In this document: one piece after another, positions 1 to 5,341 of the stretch
Position numbering within the stretch: position 1 is the stretch's first letter
How the letters are laid out: the number at the start of each line of letters is the position of its first letter
Source: Pseudomonadales bacterium
GTDB taxonomy: Bacteria; Pseudomonadota; Gammaproteobacteria; Pseudomonadales; DC-out160
Direction: 5' to 3'
Assembly: GCA_016765265.1 (NCBI GenBank)
Contig: JAESQG010000035.1
Location: forward strand, 1,807 to 8,194
DNA length: 6,388 nucleotides
Made by a program: the position numbers and the translations under genes
Notes under the pieces: generated by a model
What the model was told of the DNA's origin: nothing
Seen by the model: the letters and a program-made list of their open reading frames with translations, nothing else
Databases searched by the model: none

Positions 1-1983
1 GAGAATTTCGATGGAAATATTTGCAACTTTTGCCAAATCTTCAGCCTCAAATTGTGAACCTAGAATGGCAGCCGTAGACAACAAATCAATCACCTCTTTG
101 GGAAATAGCGCTATTTTCTCGCAAAATAACGCTTTAGCACTATCCGGTAATCGCAAGTCTACTAGCTGCTCAGAATCCCAAGACCAAACCCCATCTTCCG
201 ATAAGGAAATACGTCGATTTTTATGCAACCAATATAGACTTTCGTTGATATACAATGGATTGCCCACAGAGACTGCATAAATTATATCAGTCAACGGCTC
301 GGCTTTTTGCTCAGCGGTATTTAATATAAACGCCACCATCTGATTCACGGCTTGGTGATCTAGCGCTTCGAGATGTATTACCATTAGCGGTTGTGAGCTG
401 TCTTTGATGGCGTTTTCCATTTTGACAACGCCATGGTTTTCATCAACTTCATTATTACGGTAGGCACCAATAATCATCAAATAGGGAAAATCGTGGGGCT
501 GGGTATAAACCAACTCCAGCAGATCAAAACTGGCCTGATCACACCATTGCAAATCATCGACAAACAAGACCAACGGATGTTGCTCACAGGCCAGGCAACC
601 CAGAAAACGGCTGAAAATATCGTTGAAGCGATTCCGTGTTTCAACCGGTGGCAATGGCAAAATATTGGGTTGAGTGCCAATGATCAGCTCAAGCTCCGGC
701 ACCAAGTCCACCAGCAGTTGACCATTAATGCCCACTACATTCTGTATCTTGTCACACCAATAGGATATTCGTTTCGTGTCTTCCGTTAAAAATTGCCGGA
801 TCAGGCGAACCAGGGCTGGTGAGAAAGTGCTGTAAGGGAGATGCCGCGTAAACTGATTAAACTTCCCCGCGGTATAATAACCGCGCCTTGCCACGATAGG
901 ACGTTCCAACTCCTGAATGAGTCGGGTCTTGCCAATCCCTGATAAACCAGAAATCATCACTACTCCCAAGTGACCCGCACACACGCGATCATATTCTTCT
1001 AATAATCGTTTTTGTTCTGTATCACGCCCTACAAGAATGGAAGGTATCTGAATTTGTTCACTGTATTCTCGTTGCTTTAATTCAAAAGTAGCAATGATAG
1101 GAGAAGAGTCGTCGGTGTTAGATGATGTCAGAAAAGAGAGGCAAGTTTTTAAATCATCGCGTAATCCCTTTGCACTATGGTAACGTTGTTCCGGCTCTTT
1201 GTTTAATAGAGTGGAAATAATTTCAGCCACAATAGGGGGGCAGCTCGAGTTATACGCGGTAACGGGCTGGGGTATTTCCGCCAAATGAGAATAGATAATT
1301 GCCAGCGCATCCTCTGACATAAAAGGCGGCTGCCCCATTACACATTCATAGAGCACCGCACCTATCGAATACAAATCAGTATGGTAACCAATATTCATCC
1401 GGATACGGCCGGTTTGCTCTGGTGCTCTATAGGGCAGCGTTTCGCATCGGTACTGATCATTCTGTATAAGCTGACTCAGTTGCATATCATCGATAACTCT
1501 TATTTCATCCACGAGTTCGACGCGAATGGGATGCTCCTGGATCAGGATGTTATTGGGTTTGATCGCCTTATGAATAAGAGCGGCTTGATGGCGTAAGACA
1601 ACGCAATCCACTAGCGCTATCCCAAGCTCAAGCACAGTGGCGATATCCACTTGTTTATTCTGTTGCAACCATTTCTGTTGCAACCAAGCACGAAGCGATA
1701 GGCCTTTGGGAGCGGGTTGGATTAACTGTAATGTCTTGTCATTATCAAATCTCAACTCAGGAATAACGACAGTTTCAATATTTAAACGACGCAGAGTGAT
1801 ACGTTGCTGCTCAATATGCTCTTTAACACCGGTCAAAATAAATTCCGGTCGGATCTGTTTCACTAAAACCGTTTCAGCCGCGGTCTTTTTTTTAGCTAGG
1901 TAAATTTCTGAGGTGAGGCTCTCGCCTAACTTTTTGATAAAGGTGATATCGGTTGTTTCAGTTTTATCGATTAGACCCTGCAT
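1..1983 (-). CDS. Kinase-like domain / STAND (AAA-type) ATPase signalling protein, N-terminal 661 residues, partial
   Basis: An open frame runs from ATG at 1983 to the left edge without a stop, giving 661 residues. Residues about 15-285 form a protein-kinase-like fold: lysine K42 in VLVKQI, LIHKAIKPNNIL at 136-147 where HRDxKPxN is expected, YRAPEQTGR at 185-193 and HTDLYSIGAVLYE at 201-213. From about 315 a STAND/AAA ATPase follows: VGR at 318-320, Walker A GLSGIGKT at 346-353, GKFNQF..HLPYS at 373-385, ETRNRFNDIF at 448-457, Walker B LVLFVDDLQW at 471-480, and GNPLYINE at 574-581. This order is typical of large cytoplasmic kinase/ATPase sensors (COG3899-like), which often end in GAF, histidine kinase, cyclase or LuxR modules; that end lies outside the window. 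The glycine loop is degraded (LGESLTSEIY), the catalytic Asp is Ala (A140) and DFG reads DEI (159-161), so kinase activity is doubtful. AAAGGG lies 9 bases before the ATG, and an in-frame TAA lies upstream. Family call confident; full function unknown. Confidence 0.93.
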   Translation of the reverse strand, partial: MQGLIDKTETTDITFIKKLGESLTSEIYLAKKKTAAETVLVKQIRPEFILTGVKEHIEQQRITLRRLNIETVVIPELRFDNDKTLQLIQPAPKGLSLRAWLQQKWLQQNKQVDIATVLELGIALVDCVVLRHQAALIHKAIKPNNILIQEHPIRVELVDEIRVIDDMQLSQLIQNDQYRCETLPYRAPEQTGRIRMNIGYHTDLYSIGAVLYECVMGQPPFMSEDALAIIYSHLAEIPQPVTAYNSSCPPIVAEIISTLLNKEPEQRYHSAKGLRDDLKTCLSFLTSSNTDDSSPIIATFELKQREYSEQIQIPSILVGRDTEQKRLLEEYDRVCAGHLGVVMISGLSGIGKTRLIQELERPIVARRGYYTAGKFNQFTRHLPYSTFSPALVRLIRQFLTEDTKRISYWCDKIQNVVGINGQLLVDLVPELELIIGTQPNILPLPPVETRNRFNDIFSRFLGCLACEQHPLVLFVDDLQWCDQASFDLLELVYTQPHDFPYLMIIGAYRNNEVDENHGVVKMENAIKDSSQPLMVIHLEALDHQAVNQMVAFILNTAEQKAEPLTDIIYAVSVGNPLYINESLYWLHKNRRISLSEDGVWSWDSEQLVDLRLPDSAKALFCEKIALFPKEVIDLLSTAAILGSQFEAEDLAKVANISIEIL
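1658..1686. repeat. 15-bp in-frame tandem duplication inside the kinase-like gene
   Basis: TTCTGTTGCAACCA occurs at 1658-1671 and again at 1673-1686, a period of 15 bases. In the protein it gives WLQQK WLQQN at residues 100-109, in the segment between the two kinase lobes. It keeps the frame and looks like a slippage duplication. Confidence 0.85.
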
Positions 1984-2000
1984 AATATCAAACCCTTTAG

Positions 2001-2035
2001 AGGTGCTGGTTATATGGAAAGGTACTGGTTATATG
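2001..2035. repeat. Direct repeat pair in the leader of the kinase/ATPase gene
   Basis: AGGTGCTGGTTATATG (2001-2016) and AGGTACTGGTTATATG (2020-2035) match at 15 of 16 bases with a 19-base period, close to two helical turns. On the gene's own strand they read CATATAACCAG(C/T)ACCT, and the nearer copy ends 2 bases before the AAAGGG ribosome site (1998-1993). If transcription starts near the TATAAT boxes at 2080-2099, both copies are in the mRNA leader. They could bind a regulator or an antisense RNA; the role is inference. Confidence 0.6.
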
Positions 2036-2045
2036 ACTTAGTCAT
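2033..2045. promoter_or_regulatory. Perfect palindrome, operator candidate
   Basis: ATGACTTAGTCAT has 6-base arms around one central base. It overlaps the end of the second 16-base direct repeat and lies about 50 bases upstream of the kinase/ATPase start. The size and symmetry suit a dimeric regulator, but no regulator is identified. Confidence 0.4.
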
Positions 2046-2079
2046 TATTCTATTTTTTATTGCACTTTCAGCAGGAGCT

Positions 2080-2110
2080 ATTATAGAGCATCCATTATAA
2101 GAAGCTCTAT
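2080..2110 (-). promoter_or_regulatory. Candidate promoter region with flanking dyad for the kinase/ATPase gene
   Basis: Two perfect minus-strand TATAAT boxes occur at 2099-2094 and 2085-2080. A 7-base inverted repeat ATAGAGC (2083-2089) / GCTCTAT (2104-2110) with a 14-base spacer encloses the first box and overlaps the second. No good -35 is seen at the right spacing; the best is TTAACT at 2120-2115, 15 bases from the first box. A promoter depending on or blocked by a factor bound to the dyad would fit. Positions are direct; function is inference. Confidence 0.4.
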
Positions 2111-2175
2111 CTAAAGTTAACCCTAAATTGAAATAAGAGAATAGAGGAAGTTTTGTCCGTTGGCGTTACCGAGAT

Positions 2176-3069
2176 CTAATCTAGTTTCCACATAAACGAA
2201 AAAGTCAGCCGGATTATTTCTGTTTCAGATTTGGCAGCAATCACTCCCTGGACTGATTCTTCCGATCTGGATATTTTACTGTAATAGCCTTCAACACCAA
2301 AATGAGCACCCTTAAATATTTTATGGGACACACCAAAGTTTGTGCTGTAGCGACTGCCTCCAGTCCCTTCAAATTGTACATCGGGATATAAGGTATTCTC
2401 AATAGTTCGGATTAAAGACTTCCCCACCAATGCAGTACCGTAAAACCGCCAATCATTGTCCGTTATATTGCCCGAGTCATACCCTACCCCCAGCAATCCA
2501 TCCATACTAAATATAGTTTGCTCAACTGCACCGGTGGGCAACTCCAACAAACGTGCCTCAGTGTCTGATGTTAGAATCACGAGTGATTGTACCGTCACCC
2601 CATCGACCACTACGCTGCGTTCTTGTAACTGCGTGGACCAGCCAAAGCGTTTGAATATATGGAGGTCAAAACCCACTCCTGCTAGAATTTCAAACTTAGG
2701 AGTCAACCGATAATGCAACAAGGTCTGTGTCTTGGCCATAGCCACGGAATACTTATTAACATGCACGTTATCGGTTCCATTTATGTCAACGATAGCCTGA
2801 TCATCAAAAAGTAATTTTTCTTCTACATCACCGGGCGAGAGTGTAGAACTTACATTGATGGAGAAAGAAAACTTCTCATTGATATCGTGAAGACCACCAC
2901 TCACCAACACTGGACTATCCACACTCACAGAAGTCCGAAAAGCTAAACCCTGAATAACATACTGCTCACTGTAATAAAGATGCTCTGTACTTACACCCAG
3001 ATAGGAATATCCCGCAAAACTCAATGTACTCCACGCGCATATCAATATCGATATAAAAACCCTTACCAC
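2176..3069 (-). CDS. Secreted, probably outer-membrane beta-barrel-type protein of unknown function
   Basis: I do not recognise a named family. From GTG at 3069 the product is 297 residues and begins with a Sec signal peptide: Arg at 3, hydrophobic core VFISILICAW, likely cleavage after LSFA at residue 19. Cys 11 lacks a small residue before it, so this is not a lipobox. The mature part is rich in short alternating polar/hydrophobic segments separated by acidic or glycine turns (YSYLGVSTEHLYY, TLLHYRLTPKFEILAGVGFDLHIF, HFGVEGYYSKIS, and a final IIRLTFSFMWKLD), which suits amphipathic strands of an outer-membrane barrel. The frame stays open upstream to an ATG at 3201 and an ATG at 3126. GTG 3069 is preferred because GAGGAGAG precedes it and the signal peptide then starts at residue 1. 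It lies 192 bases upstream of the kinase/ATPase gene on the same strand, and no terminator is visible between them. It could instead be a soluble periplasmic beta protein. Confidence 0.8.
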   Translation of the reverse strand: MVRVFISILICAWSTLSFAGYSYLGVSTEHLYYSEQYVIQGLAFRTSVSVDSPVLVSGGLHDINEKFSFSINVSSTLSPGDVEEKLLFDDQAIVDINGTDNVHVNKYSVAMAKTQTLLHYRLTPKFEILAGVGFDLHIFKRFGWSTQLQERSVVVDGVTVQSLVILTSDTEARLLELPTGAVEQTIFSMDGLLGVGYDSGNITDNDWRFYGTALVGKSLIRTIENTLYPDVQFEGTGGSRYSTNFGVSHKIFKGAHFGVEGYYSKISRSEESVQGVIAAKSETEIIRLTFSFMWKLD

Positions 3070-3083
3070 AATGTACTCTCCTC
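3070..3083 (-). promoter_or_regulatory. Ribosome binding site that decides the GTG start of the beta-rich protein
   Basis: GAGGAGAG (3083-3076) lies 6 bases before GTG at 3069. A near copy, AAGGAGAG (3140-3133), precedes the in-frame ATG at 3126 with similar spacing. The GTG gives an ordinary 19-residue signal peptide, while the ATG would add 19 residues with a second hydrophobic run (FHSILFLFI). The first is favoured, but the second cannot be excluded. Confidence 0.55.
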
Positions 3084-3402
3084 TATTTGGTATAAACAAA
3101 AAAAGTATAGAATGAAAATATGGCATTCGATACTCTCCTTGACACGCATTCATATTAGCTAGAACGGCATTTTTTTGGCGGCAATGGGTGCATAAAAACA
3201 AGGGCTCTTATTCAGTTCTGCATCAACTACTTTCAGTTACAAATATTTTTTGCGGCTCAAGCATCTAAGTCCTTGACCGATATAATTAAATATAATCAGC
3301 GTAATATTTACCACGCAATATCAGTTGATACAACTACACTTAAATCAACGCATTGCGCGTTATGCTTTTACCGTTAGAAATATCCTAAGGTGAAAGCAAG
3401 CG

Positions 3403-3416
3403 TTCAATAAATTGAA
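3403..3416. promoter_or_regulatory. Palindrome, operator candidate upstream of the duplicated-domain gene
   Basis: TTCAATAAATTGAA has perfect 6-base arms with a 2-base centre. It lies just upstream of the weak TTAACC/CATAAA promoter candidate and about 90 bases before the ATG at 3506. This position would suit an activator site, but nothing identifies the protein. Confidence 0.35.
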
Positions 3417-3505
3417 GTAAGTCTGATTTAACCTGACTGTCATGCAGAGCATAAAACGACTACATGAAATTGAGTTTGTCCGACGTTGGCACGGGGGTAT
3501 TCGTT

Positions 3506-4198
3506 ATGAGCAAGCCGAACCTCGCTCCAGGCAATAACAATGTCATTGAGCTGTTTTCAGGTAGGCCCCTTCAGGGCGCAAAGCAAAAAATATTACGTAT
3601 CGCTCCAGAATTCGACAGTCTGGAAATGCTTTACACCAACGATAGTTCCCCAAGCAAACTGTATAGCCTCAAAATCGTCTGTTGGGCACTGCGCGAAGAT
3701 GGTGAAGTGGTTGGCATGGTCCCTTGGCTTAATGATATCGTGGCTTGTACTGAATTAAACGATCCCCTTAATGGGCGCTGGGAAGGATATCGCGATCCCG
3801 GCATCGACGATATTTTTTATGTTGCTCCCGCTCACAAGATTATAGAACTGGAGACAGCAGCGGAATATTATGAATTCCAAACCGATGCGCCTGAAGATAT
3901 TATCCAAGAAATACCCGATATCATTGGCACTCACGCGGTACTTACCGATAACGGTTTTAAAAGCTTTTGCCTAATTGAAGTATTTAGTTGGCGTTTACAG
4001 GCCGATGGAACCTTGCACAGCATGCTTATAGATGATGAGATAGTCACATCTACGCCCGTATTGCCAGGGGATGATTGTCTTTATTCCTCCATGTCTCACC
4101 CGGATTTCAAGTACTTCTTTCAACACCGCATTGCCAACAAAATAAAAGAGCAGGATCCTGACGCATTAGCAGCGATTTCTTTGTTAATCGAGACTTGA
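3506..4198 (+). CDS. Conserved-looking cytoplasmic protein of unknown function with an internal duplication
   Basis: The product is 230 residues from ATG 3506, without signal peptide or membrane segment, acidic overall. I do not recognise the family. Two halves share one pattern: W60-ALREDG-x4-M71 followed by IVACT (78-82), and W162-RLQADG-x4-M173 followed by IVTST (179-183), each then running into an acidic, aromatic stretch (GYRDPGIDDIFYV and HPDFKYFFQH). This indicates an ancient duplicated domain. No catalytic motif is evident. The frame is open to an ATG at 3464, but that start has no ribosome site; ATG 3506 has GGGGG 8 to 9 bases upstream. Its stop lies inside the tusA coding region on the other strand (15-base overlap), so the genes are convergent without room for a separate terminator. 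A link to TusA is not implied by this orientation. Confidence 0.85.
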   Translation: MSKPNLAPGNNNVIELFSGRPLQGAKQKILRIAPEFDSLEMLYTNDSSPSKLYSLKIVCWALREDGEVVGMVPWLNDIVACTELNDPLNGRWEGYRDPGIDDIFYVAPAHKIIELETAAEYYEFQTDAPEDIIQEIPDIIGTHAVLTDNGFKSFCLIEVFSWRLQADGTLHSMLIDDEIVTSTPVLPGDDCLYSSMSHPDFKYFFQHRIANKIKEQDPDALAAISLLIET

Positions 4199-4429
4199 CC
4201 CCTTTCGAATCAGGTAATAGTACTTATTCTCTGATTCCCATTGCTGCATCAATTCATGATTAAGGAATTCACAAAAATTAGGGATATCGCGGGTGGTAGA
4301 CGGGTCAGTGGCTATTACCTTTAGCGTTTCGCCGCTAAGCATATCTCTCACTTTGTTATGCAACATCATTACAGGTTCAGGGCACATAAGGCCCTGCGCA
4401 TCGTATTCATGGTCGGCGTCAATGTTCAT
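4184..4429 (-). CDS. tusA: Sulfur carrier protein TusA
   Basis: This is an 81-residue protein of normal TusA length. The hallmark is DAQGLMCPEPVMMLHNKVRDM at 10-30, containing the CPxP motif with active cysteine C16, then a short strand GETLKVIATDPSTTRDIPNFCEF at 33-55, typical of the TusA/SirA two-layer fold. TusA takes persulfide sulfur from the desulfurase IscS onto this cysteine and passes it to TusBCD/E and MnmA for 2-thiolation of U34 in Lys, Glu and Gln tRNAs; it also channels sulfur to molybdenum cofactor synthesis. It acts in the cytoplasm. The start at 4429 follows AAAGAG; an ATG 4 bases upstream (4433) is in another frame. The gene converges on, and overlaps by 15 bases, the unknown 230-residue gene. 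Its leader contains the AACCAAT tandem repeats. The C-terminal end KYYYLIRKGSSLD is usual for the family. Confidence 0.95.
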   Translation of the reverse strand: MNIDADHEYDAQGLMCPEPVMMLHNKVRDMLSGETLKVIATDPSTTRDIPNFCEFLNHELMQQWESENKYYYLIRKGSSLD

Positions 4430-4459
4430 TCATTATCTCTTTTGTTCGCAATCTCTATT

Positions 4460-4487
4460 AACCAATAACCAATAACCAATAACCAAT
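4460..4487. repeat. Four perfect tandem AACCAAT heptamers in the tusA leader
   Basis: AACCAAT is repeated four times without error, followed by a partial AAT. On the tusA strand it reads ATTGGTT. The array lies 30 to 58 bases upstream of the tusA ATG and just downstream of a TATAAT box, so it probably forms the first part of the mRNA leader. Seven-base arrays of this kind gain and lose units by slippage; because it is noncoding, a change would alter leader length or spacing, not frame. Confidence 0.9.
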
Positions 4488-4494
4488 AATCGCC

Positions 4495-4500
4495 ATTATA
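4495..4500 (-). promoter_or_regulatory. tusA: Candidate -10 box of the tusA promoter
   Basis: A perfect TATAAT reads on the minus strand at 4500-4495. The start of transcription would be near 4488, at the first heptamer repeat. The -35 position (GAGAAG at 17-base spacing) does not resemble TTGACA, so the promoter may be weak or need an activator; the GGTC dyad at 4507-4518 lies between the two positions. Confidence 0.4.
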
Positions 4501-4733
4501 GTTTAGGGTCTAGGGACCTTCTCATCTGCTAAGTCGGATTCCATTTTGGCTATTCAAGCGCCTTATTATAACACAACCGGATACGACACCGCTTTGTGTA
4601 CCCTAGCCTCAAAGACCTATCAATTCCTATGGTTTGTTTTTTCATTAAAACTCTCTATTTCAGACCCAATAATTGTAACGCTTATATTCTGCATATGATC
4701 TGTGAAAAATTCACTAGAATGGATATTGTTCAA

Positions 4734-4742
4734 TGCTACACT
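4734..4742 (+). promoter_or_regulatory. Possible extended -10 promoter for the lipoprotein-protease pair
   Basis: TGCTACACT resembles an extended -10 (TGnTATAAT) and would give a leader of about 50 bases before ATG 4799. No convincing -35 is present, which extended -10 promoters can tolerate. A farther candidate TATAAC lies at 4567-4572. Weak evidence. Confidence 0.25.
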
Positions 4743-4798
4743 AATACTGAACGGCCACATTACACTTTACGCTTCGTTCCCCTTGGGATCTAAAAATC

Positions 4799-5335
4799 AT
4801 GTCAAAGCACCACACACAATCATCATTAATCATGGCTTTAACTTGCGCGCTTATTTTATTTATGACTACGGGATGCGAAGACTCGGGTGAAAACGCCAAT
4901 GCTGCAGCCAAATCCAAGCAAATGTTAGCCCTAGACACTGTAGCCCTAGACACTGTAGCCCTAGACACTAAAGCCCTAGACACTGAAGCCCTAGACACTG
5001 AAGCAGGCTCTGCGATAGACCCTAAGGCCACGAACAATATCTCTAGCTCGAGCAGTATGAAAGCCTATAGAGACCCCACTACGGGACAATACACCTCCAA
5101 GCCCGCCATGAATGAAAGCTCAGTGAATAATGAAGGCTCAGAGAATAAAGACGAAACCGAATCAAGCAATGCTAACCTGCGCAGCCTGACTCAACCCACT
5201 ATTTTTGAAGAACGACCTAGCGACATTGAAGGCGGCGGTATGGTTATCGATTTAAAAGGACATTTTAGACAAAGCTTACAGGAAGTTCGCCCTCAAGATA
5301 GTCAAACGGGCCAAGATCCCATCCCGGAAACGTGA
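4799..5335 (+). CDS. Probable outer-membrane lipoprotein with ALDTx repeats, partner of the downstream metalloprotease
   Basis: The product is 178 residues. The N-terminus is a lipoprotein signal: hydrophobic SLIMALTCALILFM then TTGC with C26 as the lipidated cysteine; Glu at +2 would permit transport to the outer membrane. The lipobox has Thr where Leu is usual at -3, so it is acceptable, not ideal. Residues 44-68 are five pentapeptides ALDT(V/V/K/E/E) from a 15-base DNA repeat. Residues 70-130 are a Ser/Asn/Glu-rich, probably disordered linker containing AYRDPTTGQYTSKP (89-102). A compact C-terminal part has GGGMVIDLKGHFRQSL at 145-160. DPxTG plus a GGG-hydrophobic-LKGxF tail resembles, from memory, small exported gammaproteobacterial proteins of unknown function. 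No enzyme motif is seen. The metalloprotease starts 6 bases after the stop, so the two are probably one operon; roles such as inhibitor, chaperone or surface anchor are inference. The ribosome site is weak (GGGA about 11 bases upstream). Confidence 0.85.
   Translation: MSKHHTQSSLIMALTCALILFMTTGCEDSGENANAAAKSKQMLALDTVALDTVALDTKALDTEALDTEAGSAIDPKATNNISSSSSMKAYRDPTTGQYTSKPAMNESSVNNEGSENKDETESSNANLRSLTQPTIFEERPSDIEGGGMVIDLKGHFRQSLQEVRPQDSQTGQDPIPET
4928..5002 (+). repeat. Five tandem 15-bp repeats coding ALDTx
   Basis: The units are GCCCTAGACACTGTA twice, GCCCTAGACACTAAA once and GCCCTAGACACTGAA twice, at 4928, 4943, 4958, 4973 and 4988. The first 12 bases are identical in all five; only the last codon varies (Val, Val, Lys, Glu, Glu). 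Copy-number change stays in frame and would lengthen or shorten the stalk after the lipid anchor. Confidence 0.95.
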
Positions 5336-5341
5336 GAAGAG

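Larger units (their letters stand above)
3070..3505. other. Divergent intergenic region between the beta-rich protein and the duplicated-domain protein
   Basis: This AT-rich gap holds control sequences only. Toward the minus-strand gene, TATACT at 3109-3104 is a possible -10 that would give a leader of about 28 bases before the GTG at 3069, supporting that start; its -35 is poor. Toward the plus strand, TTGACC (3273-3278) and TATAAT (3281-3286 and 3291-3296) are present but spaced too closely to form a standard promoter together. A weak pair TTAACC (3428-3433) / CATAAA (3450-3455) would place the transcript start near 3462. Small palindromes occur at 3319-3334 (TATCAGTTGATA overlapping GTTGATACAAC) and 3403-3416. 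No RNA gene or further coding region is seen. Confidence 0.5.
4430..4798. other. Divergent intergenic region between tusA and the lipoprotein gene
   Basis: This 369-base AT-rich gap carries the tusA leader with its heptamer repeats and TATAAT box, then about 290 bases upstream of the lipoprotein gene. Other structure includes a tandem pair TAGGGTC/TAGGGAC (4504-4517), a short dyad GGTC-TAGG-GACC (4507-4518), and inverted arms ACACAA (4571-4576) / TTGTGT (4594-4599) with a 17-base spacer. The short reading frames in this gap lack ribosome sites and protein-like composition. No tRNA, riboswitch or clear terminator is seen. Confidence 0.5.

Noticed and set aside
433..789. Plus-strand open frame of 118 codons within the kinase/ATPase gene
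   Set aside because: The minus strand codes for well-matched ATPase motifs throughout this stretch (Walker B falls here), so the plus frame is a shadow.
3273..3296. TTGACC with TATAAT as a sigma-70 promoter
   Set aside because: The spacers are 2 and 12 bases to the two TATAAT boxes, both too short for a working -35/-10 pair.
4460..4487. CRISPR array or origin iterons
   Set aside because: The units are 7 bases with no spacers and only four copies, and no cas or replication gene is nearby. It is a simple tandem repeat.
4571..4599. Rho-independent terminator (ACACAA / TTGTGT arms)
   Set aside because: The stem is AT-rich, the loop is 17 bases and no T-run follows, so it would not terminate transcription efficiently.
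4928..5002. Pentapeptide-repeat (A(D/N)Lxx) beta-helix in the lipoprotein
   Set aside because: The unit is A-L-D-T-x with Ala and Leu adjacent, not A-D/N-L-x-x, and five copies are too few for a helix. It is more likely a simple stalk.
4741..5037. Minus-strand frame reading SRASVSRALVSRATVSRA, resembling a repeat protein
   Set aside because: It is the antisense of the 15-base repeats in the lipoprotein gene. The plus frame has a lipoprotein signal and continues sensibly past the repeat, and the antisense frame has no ribosome site.
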